Positions 55,007 to 64,000 are shown, numbered from the stretch's first letter. The stretch: DNA of 64,000 nucleotides from CATOSD01 sp965226695 (GCA_965226695.1 OZ245405.1:1-64000); one strand, 5' to 3'. The notes: generated from the sequence alone by a model not told the origin. Program-made: numbers and translations.

Positions 55007-56242
55007 GTGTCCGCTGCCCGCCGGCAGAAGAGAGGACTTTTGCGCCGCATAGACTACGGCTGGGTGATACTCTGCGCCGGATTCGCCGCGCTGTTCGTGA
55101 ACAGCGGCTCCCGGATGGCGTTCGGGCTGCTGCTCAAGCCCATGACGGAGGACCTTGGCTGGTCGCGTTCGTCGCTCTCGCTCGCCGCCACCACCTTCTT
55201 CTGCGTCTCCGCACTCACCATGCCGCTGCTGGGCCGCCTTGTCGACCGGTATAGCCTGCGGGCTGTGATGGGAGTGACGGCGCTGACAGGGGCGGTCGGC
55301 ATCGGGCTTATGGCGTTCGCCGCGTCCCGCTGGCAGGTGTTTGCGCTGTACGGGCTGGTGTATGCCGCCGGCAGCGCGGGCTCGTCGGTGTCGATGGTCG
55401 GCGTGCTGGTGAGCCGATGGTTCGCGCACCGGCGGGGCCTGGCCAACAGCGCAGCCATATCTGGTAACGCCGTGGGGCAGCTTGTGATCATCACGCTGCT
55501 GGCGTCGTTCCTCGAATCGCTGCGCTGGCGCGGCGCGTACCTGGCCTTGGGCGCGGCCAACCTTGCCCTGGCGCCGCTGATGCTCGCGCTCGTGAGGTCC
55601 AGGCCCCCGGAGGCGCGAGGCGGAGCCGAGCAGGCTGCCCGCGTCGCGCCGGCTGAAGCGCAGACCGCGCCAGGGGCTGGCGGCCTGCTGCGCTCGCGCC
55701 AGATGTGGCTTCTGGTGGTCGTGTACGCGATATGCGGCTTCCAGGACTTCTTCGTGGCGACGCACGTCGTCGCATTCGCCGACGACAAGGGCGTCCCGCG
55801 GGCGCTGGCCGGCAACCTGCTGGCAGTGATGGGGCTACTGGGTATGTTCGGCGTGCTCGTTTCAGGCGCGATGGCCGACAGGCACGGCGCGGCACTGCCG
55901 ACGCTCCTGAGCTTCATCGCGCGCGTCGGCATATTCGCGATCGCCCTGCTGTTCCAGACCACGCTGGGTGTGGCCGCGTTCGCCGTGTTGTACGGCTTCA
56001 CCTTTCTAATCACCGCGCCGCTGGTGATCGTGTTCGTCGGCAACGTGTTCGGGTCGTCACGCATGGGAGCGATAAGCGGCGTGATAAACATGACCCACCA
56101 GATCTGGGGAGGCCTGGGAGCATACGCGGGGGCGCTCATCTTCGACCTTTGGGGAGGCTACGATGGCGCGTTCGCGCTCATGCTAGCGCTCTCCGTCGCC
56201 GGCGCTGCCGCGACCCTCGGTGTGCGCGAGCGGCTGCGCTGA
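55007..56242 (+). CDS. MFS transporter (monocarboxylate/OFA-like)
   Basis: 411 residues, 12 membrane spans, GTG start at 55007. The inter-span motif GRLVDRYSLRAVMG in the first half and GAMADRHGAALPT in the second are the MFS A-type motifs; FGLLLKPMTEDLGWSRSS is typical of the oxalate/formate-antiporter-like group. A hydrophilic alanine-rich loop joins the halves. The substrate is unknown. Its 3' end overlaps the convergent MFS gene by 60 bases. Confidence 0.87.
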   Translation: MSAARRQKRGLLRRIDYGWVILCAGFAALFVNSGSRMAFGLLLKPMTEDLGWSRSSLSLAATTFFCVSALTMPLLGRLVDRYSLRAVMGVTALTGAVGIGLMAFAASRWQVFALYGLVYAAGSAGSSVSMVGVLVSRWFAHRRGLANSAAISGNAVGQLVIITLLASFLESLRWRGAYLALGAANLALAPLMLALVRSRPPEARGGAEQAARVAPAEAQTAPGAGGLLRSRQMWLLVVVYAICGFQDFFVATHVVAFADDKGVPRALAGNLLAVMGLLGMFGVLVSGAMADRHGAALPTLLSFIARVGIFAIALLFQTTLGVAAFAVLYGFTFLITAPLVIVFVGNVFGSSRMGAISGVINMTHQIWGGLGAYAGALIFDLWGGYDGAFALMLALSVAGAAATLGVRERLR

Positions 56243-57529
56243 CGCCTGGGCGCCGGCCTCGTCCCCCGAGCCGGCGGGGTCGTCGTCTTCCGGCAGCGCG
56301 GGCTTGTCGCGCCAGAAGGCGGCTGCGAACCCGAACGCGCCGGCGACCGCGCCAAGCCCCACGACGCCGAACGTGGACGCCGCGCCGAATATGGTGGCTA
56401 CCGGCCCCAGCGCGAACGAAGTGCCGCTGTTGCCAATGTCCCACGCGGACTGAAGCGTGGCCATGGCCGGCCCCCGCTCTCGCGGCGTCACCCTGTCCAC
56501 GACAAGCGACTGCATCCCCGGCTGGAGCAGCCCGAATCCCCAGCCGGTCAGCACCGCCGACCCTATGAACATGAGCTGGTTGACCGCGTACATGAGCATG
56601 AACATTCCCATGGCGACGGAGACCAGGCCGGGCAGGATCACGGATGACCTGCCGAATCGGTCGGCCACCCTGCCGGAGCCGAGCAGAGAGACCATCATCA
56701 CCAGCGAGTTGACGGTGTAGAAGAGGCCGGGATTGCCAAGCTCACGCTCGGCGACGACGATTGGCATGAAGCTGTTGACCGGCCCCGTGGTGGCGGTGAA
56801 GCTGACGAAAATCAGCGTCGGAAGGATCGCCGCGCGGGGAATGAGCGGCGTCTTCTCGCGCCGTCCCGCAGGCTCCGCGGCGACCGGGTTGGTGCGTTGC
56901 GAGGATAGGGCCATGGAGAACAAGCACCCCAGCAACGCGGCAAAGCTTGCGAAGAAGAATGCGGCGCTGAACCCGAATCGGCTCGCCAGCGCGTCGGTGA
57001 GGAATGGCGAGTACATCGACGCGGTGCCGATGCCGATGCCCATGTAAGCCAAAGCCTCGGCGCGCCGTGCCGCGGGCGCCAGGTTGACCACGATGGTGCT
57101 GGTGGCGACGGGCGTGGCGGCCAGCCCTATTCCGCGAAGCATCCGGACGGGCACGGGCCACAGGAAGGCCAGGGCGGGAACGTTCGCGAGCAGGGGGGTC
57201 GCCTCGAGCCAGTTGTTGACCGGAAGAACGTACAGCAGCGCGGCCAGCGCGAACGAAGCCAGGCCCAGCACCGCCACGGGCTTCGGCCCGAACATCGCGA
57301 TGAGCCGCCCGACGTAGGGGCGAACGAACAGCGACAGCACGCCGAAGGCGCCGACCACCACTCCCACGTGCCAGTTCTCGCCGCCGAGGTCCTTCACGTA
57401 GTTGGGGATGACGGTGAACATCGACGTGTAGCTGACGAACAGGAAGTGCCCTGTCAGCATGGTCAGCACGTAGTCCCGCGACCACAGCCTTCGGCTCGGG
57501 GCCGCGACGCCATGGTGCGGCAAAGTCAT
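56183..57529 (-). CDS. MFS transporter (drug/sugar-efflux-like)
   Basis: 448 residues from ATG 57529 (MTLPHHGV); the frame extends to 57652 but without a start signal. Twelve spans, with motifs RPYVGRLIAMFGPKPVAVLG and GRVADRFGRSSVILPG. The acidic tail (EDDDPAGSGDEAGAQ) lies antisense to the end of the previous gene. A TATAAT on this strand (57655-57660) may be its -10. Confidence 0.85.
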   Translation of the reverse strand: MTLPHHGVAAPSRRLWSRDYVLTMLTGHFLFVSYTSMFTVIPNYVKDLGGENWHVGVVVGAFGVLSLFVRPYVGRLIAMFGPKPVAVLGLASFALAALLYVLPVNNWLEATPLLANVPALAFLWPVPVRMLRGIGLAATPVATSTIVVNLAPAARRAEALAYMGIGIGTASMYSPFLTDALASRFGFSAAFFFASFAALLGCLFSMALSSQRTNPVAAEPAGRREKTPLIPRAAILPTLIFVSFTATTGPVNSFMPIVVAERELGNPGLFYTVNSLVMMVSLLGSGRVADRFGRSSVILPGLVSVAMGMFMLMYAVNQLMFIGSAVLTGWGFGLLQPGMQSLVVDRVTPRERGPAMATLQSAWDIGNSGTSFALGPVATIFGAASTFGVVGLGAVAGAFGFAAAFWRDKPALPEDDDPAGSGDEAGAQASAQPLAHTEGRGSAGDGER

Positions 57530-57659
57530 GTGTGATCGCCGATGTGCCGCGATGGCAAGGTCAAGGGTGGCTCCTGCCCGGTAGGGTTCCGCCGGATGCG
57601 CCCCCGCCCTGTGCTCGCGGCGGGGTCCGCGCGGGGCTGGGGGCTGGCTCACCCATTAT

Positions 57660-59309
57660 ACACAAGCACGCCAGCCCCAATAGGCGTGCCGCGCCCGGCG
57701 AGGGCATTCGCCAAATACTTGGTCTGCACGCTTCACGTCTACAGGACCAAATACGGCTAGGATGGGCGCAGCCTTAGGCGCCATCAACGGGCGCATGTTC
57801 ACGGCGGTGTCACCGACGCTTGGCCTGGCGGGCTGTATTCGGAACCATGTGCTAGACTGGGATGAGAACAGCAAGTCAATTATGCGGGAGGTCCCTTGCC
57901 CTTGCCGGTCGGCGGAGTGCGGATGCGGGCGTGGGTGGTGTTGAGGGCGGCGGAGGTGTGATAATGGAGCTACCCGGATCACAGGGAGTGACGCCCTAAT
58001 GCCTTGGACAACACATTCGCCCCAACGAGGTACCCCCGGCGTTCGACGGCAATCTACGACGTGCCCGAAGCGGAAAACGTTATCTCAAGGCGGCACCCAC
58101 GGCGCATGTCACATGGATCCTATCGTTAAGTCAGCGAAGCTGATCCGCTGGTGGATTCGAAAGGGCTTTGGCGTCGTCTAGGAACTTGACGACGCTTTGG
58201 AATCTCAGGAAGGGACTCACTGATCTACTTTGAAGACCTTGGTCGTTGAGAGTCATTGTGTGCGCGGCGCCGGAGTTCACCGATGGCCAGCAATCCGCAG
58301 CGCACAGGAGTGGCTTCGCCGGCAAACAGGTGCCGCAAGTCCATTCGCTACGGAGGATCTGTGGGCTGGATACAGGGGCTGGATCTTCGTTGATTGGACT
58401 GGTCGCTCATTTCCGCGAGCCGCAACGGACAGCTGGCGTTCGATATCCTCGAGGCGTACATATTGGATACCCATCCATGGCCTGACCTTTTACGAACGGA
58501 CAGGTATGGCATGGGTTCTTGCAACCGTCCGATTTCGATATTGCTCAAGCCCAAGATACAGTTTGGTGCACCATGCGTCGAGGGGACAGATACCAACCGA
58601 GCCATCTTTGGCATGATTGAAGCCGGTGACTCGCGTAGGTTGGGTAGCGACAAGCAATTGCAGGTCCATCGGACAAAGAACAAGCGCTTCGGAAGTATAA
58701 TCTGGCAAGCCATGCTAGCGGTTAACGCACTTGTTCTATCTCGCCGCCATAGTGAGCCTCTTCTATGATGATGTGATGAATCCCTTGACGAGTTCGAACG
58801 TCTCGGAAGCTCCGAACAAGATCGTCGGCGTGAGCAGTTATGAGAGTCGCTTGCAGACTCTGTAATTCGGGTTGAAGTCCACGTGCGGACCCTGAGCGGT
58901 TATTGCGTGGTGCATCAGAAATCAGGCAGTCAGGGATTCACGCTCAGTCGGATGGACCGAGCCAGGAAAGAACACCGGGTGCAATTCGCAAACAAGTCTC
59001 GTGATCCTACGCTATCTTGAACGACTCGGAAGCAGAGGCCGTTTGGCGAGGCAGGCTGGAACTGCGAATTGCTGGAGCTATCGAAGTCAACCGCAATACT
59101 CTTGGTCTCAGGGAGAGCGGCGATACGTCATTGCAGGGCATCTGCCAGCAAACGATCCACGACCCAGCCATCCGGGCCAGCGCTCCATGAACACGCTCAT
59201 CGCGGCGGGCGACGAATAATTCGCCGGATATTGCCCTCGACCCTGTCGAGCGCCAAGCCGGTCTATGATGGTTAGTAAGCAAGCCTCACGCAAGTGGAGT
59301 ATGCCAATG
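57660..59309. other. Low-coding stretch, no supported gene
   Basis: About 1.6 kb with visibly lower GC than the flanks and no frame that looks like a protein. Short frames (for example AKLIRWWIRKGFGVV near 58135-58181) read like pieces of decayed genes, but none could be identified. It probably represents degraded acquired DNA leading into the broken Phd/VapC pair. Confidence 0.5.
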
Positions 59310-59580
59310 CCGGATACCAAATCCAAGCGCGTCTGGACTGTCGCCGAGGCCAAGGCGAAGCTGTCGGAAATCCTGCGCCTCGCCGAGGAGGAAGGACCAC
59401 AGCGCATTGGCACGCGCAAGTCATTCGTCGTGGTGCCTGCCTCGGTGTGGGAGGAGAAGACGCAGCCCCGAAAGCCTTTGGGCCAATGGCTCGTTGAGAA
59501 CACTCCGCGCGGCACGAACCTCGAGGTGCCGACCGCAGGTCGAACCGCAAGATACCGTTCGTGGACGACACAGACGAATG
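59310..59580 (+). CDS. Phd/YefM-type antitoxin, one frameshift
   Basis: About 90 residues from ATG 59310 (MPDTKSKRVWTVAEAKAKL). The Phd motif SEILRLAEEEGPQRI, then RKSFVVVPASVWEE is clear. After TNLEVPT the frame is off by one base near 59540; the alternate frame ends IPFVDDTDE-stop, overlapping the VapC start by ATGA. It should bind and neutralise VapC and repress the operon. Confidence 0.72.
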
Positions 59581-59725
59581 ACCGGTTACCTTCTGGATAC
59601 CAACGTCATCTCGGAACGGACGAGGTTTGAAACGTTCCAGCCACTACCCGTCAATGACCGTCGCTCCCGAAATGCCCACAACCACGACTTGCGAATGGTT
59701 GCAAGGCCCACCCCAACCGGACGCT
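59579..59725 (+). pseudogene. VapC (PIN-domain) toxin remnant with internal deletion
   Basis: It begins MTGYLLDTNVISERTR, the perfect VapC N-terminus with the first catalytic aspartate. It then jumps to LPVND ... HNHDLRMVARP, which resembles the last third of VapC. About 70 central residues, including the middle acidic residues, are missing. The toxin should be inactive. Confidence 0.6.
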
Positions 59726-59903
59726 GCGGCGAGGACACGCCCGCCCCTGCCATTGCCACTGTCGCGGGGACGCGCACTGCCCACGCTTGCGCTCGCGGTT
59801 GCGTTGAAGTAACGTTGTCGGCGCCGCGGGGGCCGGCCGGCACAGCCGGAATACCCCCGGAAAGCTCCGGCCCGGCGCACGCTGATCTTGGGGCGCAGGT
59901 GGG

Positions 59904-61157
59904 GTGATGCACAGGTATTTTCCCGCGCTGAAACATCGCGATTTCAGGATTGTCTGGACGGCCGGCATGGCCGCCTCCGCTGCCGCGTGGGCGCTGATCA
60001 TCGCGCGCGGATGGCTCGCCTACGACATTTCCGATTCCTCGCTGTGGGTGGGCGTCGTCACGTTCATGGCGATGATCCCGCGGGTGGTCGTTACGCCGTT
60101 CACCGGCTACCTGAGCGACCGCTTCAACCGCCGCAACGTGCTCGCGGCCATGTTCGCGCTGAACCTCGCCCACAACATCTTGCTGGTGGCGGTGGTGCTG
60201 TTCGACGAGGTGCAGCTGTGGCACCTGGTGGTGCTGGCGTTCGTGAACGGGTCGGCCCGCGCCGCGCACATGCCGGCGGCCCAGGCGCTGATTCCCAACC
60301 TGGTGCCGCGCAATCTGCTTCTCAACGCCATCGCGCTGAACCAGGCCACCAACCACGGAGCGCGGCTGGTGGGACCTTTAAGCATTCTGCCGCTCGTCGC
60401 CTTCTTCGGCGTCGAAAGCGCCTTCTTCCTCTGCACCCTCTTCTACGCCGTGAGCCTCGTTCAGGCCCTGCGCATACGCACGGCGTCTACCGGCCAGATG
60501 GACCGCCGCAAGGCGTTTGTCGAGAACCTCACGGAAGGGCTGTTCTACGTGTACCGCACGCCCATCATGAGAAGCATGGTGATTATTGCGGTGTTGCACT
60601 GCGGGCTGACCATGGCGTTCGAGTCGCTGCTGCCTGTGCTGTCGGCGCGTCAGCTCGGCAGCGACGGGGCGACCTCGTTCACATACCTGATGATGGCCGT
60701 CGGCGGTGGCGGGTTGGTGTCCGTATCGCTGCTCGCCGGCGTACAGAGCGAGCAGAGGCGCGGGCAGGCGTTCCTGTACCTTGGCATATTCAGCGGGCTG
60801 TGTCCCGCTATTCTCGCCGCGTCGGTCAACATGCCCATGGCGTTGGTCGCCGCCGCAGGCATGGGCGCGGCGCAGGCCGGATTCATGACGCTGACCCACA
60901 CGATAATCCAATCGGTCGTGCCCGACGGCGTGAGGGGCCGTGTGGCCGGGATATATTCGATGCACGTGGGCGGGCTGATGGCGTCGGTGAACCTGCTGAA
61001 CGGCTACCTCGCCGACTTCGTCGACCCGGCGCTGCTGTTGTGGGTCACCGGGGCGGTCTTCATAGTCTCGATGCTGGTGAGCTGGCGGAGCGAGATATTC
61101 CGCGGCATCTACACGCACGGGCTGCGCCGCGAACTGTACGCGGCGCCGGCGGCGTAG
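59904..61157 (+). CDS. MFS transporter (MFS_3 / enterobactin-exporter-like)
   Basis: 417 residues, 12 spans. It starts at GTG 59904 or ATG 59907, both after AGGTGGGG. ALKHRDFRIVWTAGMAASAA at the N-terminus and GYLSDRFNRRNVLAA are typical of MFS_3 proteins; VVPDGVRGRVAGIYSMHVGG is the conserved late segment. A probable exporter of unknown substrate. Confidence 0.87.
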   Translation: MMHRYFPALKHRDFRIVWTAGMAASAAAWALIIARGWLAYDISDSSLWVGVVTFMAMIPRVVVTPFTGYLSDRFNRRNVLAAMFALNLAHNILLVAVVLFDEVQLWHLVVLAFVNGSARAAHMPAAQALIPNLVPRNLLLNAIALNQATNHGARLVGPLSILPLVAFFGVESAFFLCTLFYAVSLVQALRIRTASTGQMDRRKAFVENLTEGLFYVYRTPIMRSMVIIAVLHCGLTMAFESLLPVLSARQLGSDGATSFTYLMMAVGGGGLVSVSLLAGVQSEQRRGQAFLYLGIFSGLCPAILAASVNMPMALVAAAGMGAAQAGFMTLTHTIIQSVVPDGVRGRVAGIYSMHVGGLMASVNLLNGYLADFVDPALLLWVTGAVFIVSMLVSWRSEIFRGIYTHGLRRELYAAPAA

Positions 61158-61175
61158 AAGCGCAAGAGGACCCAA

Positions 61176-61293
61176 CGGGCAGGTTTGAAACCTGCCCCTA
61201 CAGGGCAGTGGGTGCGGTTGACGCGACTCACCGCCATCCCCGTATCGAGTACGGGGCAGGCACTGACCTTCCCCCATCAAGAGGGAAGGGACT
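61176..61293. repeat. Palindromic repeats, family C and composite family A
   Basis: ggcaggtttgaaacctgcccc (C), then the ccccgtatcgagtacgggg hairpin plus ccttcccccatcaagaggg (A composite, as at 20895-20959). Confidence 0.6.
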
Positions 61294-61330
61294 TCGGAGA
61301 CATCCCAATGGACAAAGGAGATTCGACACC

Positions 61331-61717
61331 ATGAAGATGTACACTTGGGCGCGTTGAAGCACCTGCAAGAAGGTGAAAGCGTTGCTTTCACAGGAGGGAG
61401 TGGAGGTAGAGGAGCGGGACTTCTTCAAGGAGCCGTTCAGCGAGACAGAGCTGCGAGGGCTGCTGGGCGACGACTCGCCGGGGGACATATTCTCCTGGCG
61501 AAGCCCGTCGGTAAAGAAGCTGGGGCTGGACAGGGACGCGCTCTCGGACGACGACCTCATCCGCCTGATGGTGGAGGAGCCGCGGCTGGTGCGGCGTCCG
61601 CTGCTGGACGACGGGCGGCTGGTCGTCGGCGTGAAGAACGCCGCCGAGCTCGGAGGGTGGTTAGGAACGCCGCTGGTCGAGGCGCAATTTGATAGGGTGC
61701 GTTACCACTTCCGCTAA
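61331..61717 (+). CDS. ArsC/Spx-family thioredoxin-fold protein with UGA at the catalytic cysteine (candidate selenoprotein)
   Basis: 128 codons from ATG 61331, with AAAGGAG 10 bases upstream. It reads MKMYTWAR, then TGA (61355-61357), then STCKKVKALLSQEGVEVEER and on to FR-stop at 61717. Relatives have cysteine at the TGA, giving C-x-x-C; here it would be U-S-T-C. A perfect 8-bp hairpin with GTT loop (61373-61391) follows at the distance expected for a bacterial SECIS. RPLLDDGRLVVGVK matches the family's C-terminal block. If TGA is read as stop, only an 8-residue peptide would be made and translation would have to restart at GTG 61373. Family members reduce arsenate or act as redox regulators. 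Confidence 0.68.
61373..61391 (+). promoter_or_regulatory. Candidate bacterial SECIS hairpin
   Basis: Stem gtgaaagc/gctttcac (8 bp, perfect) with apical loop gtt, G first. The loop begins 24 bases after the TGA. This fits the published bacterial SECIS outline of a 4-16 bp upper stem, a small loop with G in the first two positions, and 16-37 nt from the UGA. Confidence 0.6.
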
Positions 61718-62207
61718 CGCCCTTCAGGCGCGATTGAACTCGTCCCTGGTGATTCCCAGATGGCGGAGTAGCCGAGACTGTTCCCGGGGGCAGGTCTTTT
61801 CTTCCCCAATTTGGCACACGGGCACGGCCAAATCTCGTGAGAACCGCGCGACCTGTGAACTCACATCCGAGACGCCTTAACTTCCTCGTGAGACCCCGTC
61901 ATGCCGTGATGGTAAGCTCGCAGAAGAGGTCACCGTGGTCTTTGTACGACTAGGTCTGACGCCACGCCTTCAGTATCCACAACGCCTCGGCCTCAGTTTG
62001 ATGCAGCCTGGGAGGCCGGGCACCTCCGCAACATACATTCCCCCAGCTGTGCTCGGTCATCGTGTAGGGTAGTACACCTGCATTCCAGCCCTCTCCAATA
62101 TCTCCTATCACCAGTTGCGGAAAGGTCTGAAGGGCTCTACGGCGGATTCGCGGCTCATTTCCACCAAGATTCCTCGGCTGCGCTCGGAATGACACGTCAA
62201 AGGGGGC
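61718..62207. other. Intergenic stretch with one family D repeat, no supported gene
   Basis: Apart from agattcctcggctgcgctcggaatgac at 62168-62195, no gene, RNA or clear promoter was recognised in these 490 bases. Confidence 0.5.
62168..62195. repeat. Palindromic repeat, family D
   Basis: Almost identical to the unit at 26544-26572. Confidence 0.55.
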
Positions 62208-63938
62208 CTACGGCGCGGTTTCAACCGGGACAATGTACACGCCCTTGGCCCTGGGCAGCAGCGAGCTCTCGTAGTTCAGGTGCGTCTCCACCGCCACCCT
62301 GAAGCGTCCGCCGTCCAGTCGCTGGAGCGCGAACGGCACGGGGTTCCACCCCACCATCTGGAGCAGCCGCTCCTTGCGGCTCACTTCCCAGTCCAGGCCG
62401 CCGCCCTCGATTCGCAGCACGTTCGCGGTCATGGCGAAATCGTCGGCAACCTCCTTGCCGGTTACGAACAGCGTCATGGACTCGTCCGGTGACTCACCGT
62501 CGGCGGACAGGGCGAACCAGCTCAGCAGGTGGTCCCAGGCTACCACGCGGGCGAAGCCGTCGGAGTCGCGGTGGAAGTCGCCGCCCGACAGCGCCACGCT
62601 CCACAGCCCGCCGCCCTCGTCGCTGAAGCCGTACAGCGAGTTGAGCATGTGCGCGCCGTCCTCGCTGAACCGGGGAGAGCCGCCGTACAGTCTCCCGTTG
62701 TCCGGCGGGCCGGGGAAGCGCGACAGGGGATAATCCAGCAGACGGTAGTCGCCGGGGCTGTCCAGGTCGACCAGGTAGACGGACTGCCAGCGCGGGTCCG
62801 GCGTCGGGCCATCGGGCGCCTGCCAGCCCTCCGCGCTCACCAGCCACCGGCGGGAGTCGTCGGGCAGCGGATGCGCCATCAGCGGTATGCCGGGCGCCGT
62901 GTACAGGTGCTCGGCCGAGCCGTCTTCGGCAAGGCGCAGCAGCCTGTAGCGTTGCGTCTTCTCCGGCTCGAGCGAACTACGCATCACCACGTAGTGGCCG
63001 GACTCGCCGCTGCCCGGCGGATAGGGGCGCGGCGAGTAAAGGGTGTCGCAGTCGCCCAGCCAGGGCGCGCCCAGCTCGCGGGCACGCTCGGCGACCCAGT
63101 AGCCCTCGAACCCGAAGTAGCTCAGCCCCTCGCCCGCGCCGGTGCGCGCCGCCCGCCAGAGGCGCTCACTGTACCCAGGCGTTGAGGTTGCCACAGTCCC
63201 TGGGTTGACCGTATGGGCAGGCGTGAATCGGAACCCAGCGGAGTCCAGCAGCACCCGGTACCCGGCGTCCTGGACGCTCTGCGCGTACACGCCGCACTGC
63301 TTGCGTGCGAGGTCGGGCGCGGGGTAGCGCTGGTCGTCGAAGGGGAGCGCGAGGATCTCGGCCTCGAACTGTTTCGCCAGGTCGGACCTGGGGGCGCTGA
63401 GCGCCCTGGCGTTCGCGTGGAAATGGGTCGGCGGCGGCAGGCCGTCGTCGTCCCGTCGCCACTCCGGCGGTGTCTCCCGCGGAATGACGAGCAAGGTGCC
63501 GTCGGGGAACAGTTCGGTCGCCACACCCTCGATCTGCCGGCCGGCGAGGAACTCGAACCGCACGGCGTGGAACAGGCCGTGGTCGAAGGCATCCGGGTCG
63601 AGCCGGGCGGCCAAGTCCGGGTCGAGCGGCACGCCCATGGCCCGCAGCCGGTGTAGCCGGTGTACGGGGTGCTCGCCCAGCCGCTCCGGCGTGAGGGCGA
63701 GGGGGTCGAGGTAGCGGGCGCCGTCTCCGTGCGCGAGCCGGATCGCGGCCCTGCCCTGCCACACCGTCAGCAGGTCGGGCCGACCCTCGGCCTCCACCGG
63801 GCGGCCGTCCTCGGACGTCGCGTAGAAGTGGGGCCTGACCAGCTCGTCGAACGAGGCGGCGGCGTCGTACTCGCTCCTGGGGGCCACGAGCTCGGCGGGG
63901 ACTTCCCCGCTCATGGCGCCGCCGGGGAGGTCAGACAC
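62208..63938 (-). CDS. Unrecognised 576-residue protein, possibly beta-propeller-like
   Basis: The start is GTG 63938 or ATG 63914 (MSGEVPAELVAPRSEYDAAA). No signal peptide or membrane span. The C-terminal half has repeated short beta-type blocks with turns (YRLLRLAEDGSAEHLYTAPG, SVYLVDLDSPGDYRLLDYPL, GGLWSVALSGGDFHRDSDGF), which resemble propeller blades of peptidase-like or WD40-like proteins, but no serine-hydrolase motif follows. The function is unknown. It is intact, unlike many neighbours. Confidence 0.6.
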   Translation of the reverse strand: MSDLPGGAMSGEVPAELVAPRSEYDAAASFDELVRPHFYATSEDGRPVEAEGRPDLLTVWQGRAAIRLAHGDGARYLDPLALTPERLGEHPVHRLHRLRAMGVPLDPDLAARLDPDAFDHGLFHAVRFEFLAGRQIEGVATELFPDGTLLVIPRETPPEWRRDDDGLPPPTHFHANARALSAPRSDLAKQFEAEILALPFDDQRYPAPDLARKQCGVYAQSVQDAGYRVLLDSAGFRFTPAHTVNPGTVATSTPGYSERLWRAARTGAGEGLSYFGFEGYWVAERARELGAPWLGDCDTLYSPRPYPPGSGESGHYVVMRSSLEPEKTQRYRLLRLAEDGSAEHLYTAPGIPLMAHPLPDDSRRWLVSAEGWQAPDGPTPDPRWQSVYLVDLDSPGDYRLLDYPLSRFPGPPDNGRLYGGSPRFSEDGAHMLNSLYGFSDEGGGLWSVALSGGDFHRDSDGFARVVAWDHLLSWFALSADGESPDESMTLFVTGKEVADDFAMTANVLRIEGGGLDWEVSRKERLLQMVGWNPVPFALQRLDGGRFRVAVETHLNYESSLLPRAKGVYIVPVETAP

Positions 63939-63947
63939 GGGCGATGG

Positions 63948-63972
63948 GTTCCCGCTTTCGCGGGAATGACGA
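63948..63972. repeat. Palindromic repeat, family D
   Basis: gttcccgctttcgcgggaatgacga, upstream of the unrecognised 576-residue gene. Confidence 0.55.
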
Positions 63973-64000
63973 GATGGCGCGTCGCCGGGGGACGTGGTGT

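Overview
The window looks like a chromosomal piece of an uncultured, GC-rich bacterium, most plausibly a Chloroflexota member of the Dehalococcoidia/SAR202 type. This is an inference. It rests on a DUF2298 (YYY) giant membrane protein, split transketolase genes, many type III CoA-transferases, CitE-like lyases and MFS carriers, an hrcA next to ffh, and intergenic DNA full of short GC-rich palindromic repeats. No rRNA, CRISPR array, integrase or transposase gene was seen.

Layout. 0.1-8.7 kb: priA, a class IV aminotransferase and a 1512-residue GT-C/DUF2298 membrane protein. 8.7-9.8 kb: tRNA-Pro, two tandem copies of a very small transcription unit (promoter, hairpin, terminator) on the minus strand, and a divergent NYN-domain nuclease gene. 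9.8-15.8 kb: a minus-strand CoA-ester cluster of three HpcH/HpaI (CitE-like) paralogs, two type III CoA-transferases and a small helical protein. 16-22 kb: a GSA-aminomutase-like gene, a phosphatase/ADP-ribosylglycohydrolase pair, ffh and hrcA. 22-26 kb: the binding protein and two permeases of a peptide-type ABC importer, without ATPases. 26-28 kb: repeats and an amidase.

28.2-41.1 kb is a defence and toxin-antitoxin hotspot: hicAB, a type I restriction-modification operon (hsdRMS), the transketolase pair, and a fragmented DUF4011-SF1 helicase-nuclease gene. Each inserted block is bordered by a short second copy of the 3' end of a neighbouring housekeeping gene (amidase, transketolase, lipoprotein metallopeptidase). 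This points to insertion at gene 3' ends. 41-50 kb: the metallopeptidase, a ThDP enzyme, a DUF433/PIN-like toxin-antitoxin pair with an amber-truncated toxin, a metallo-beta-lactamase-fold protein, a DNA methyltransferase-nuclease fusion, a D-2-hydroxyacid dehydrogenase and a small membrane protein. 50.2 kb: a third small RNA unit of similar design with an 18-base homopolymer. 50-64 kb: DUF3352, rhodanese, OsmC, MetE-like, three MFS carriers, a decayed Phd/VapC pair, an ArsC/Spx-family gene with an in-frame TGA at its catalytic cysteine plus a bSECIS-like hairpin, and an unrecognised 576-residue protein.

At least fifteen single-base frame breaks occur in otherwise well-conserved genes, including ffh and priA, which should be indispensable. 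Most are therefore probably assembly indels. The ADP-ribosylglycohydrolase, the DUF4011 gene and the VapC remnant carry extra damage and may be genuine pseudogenes.
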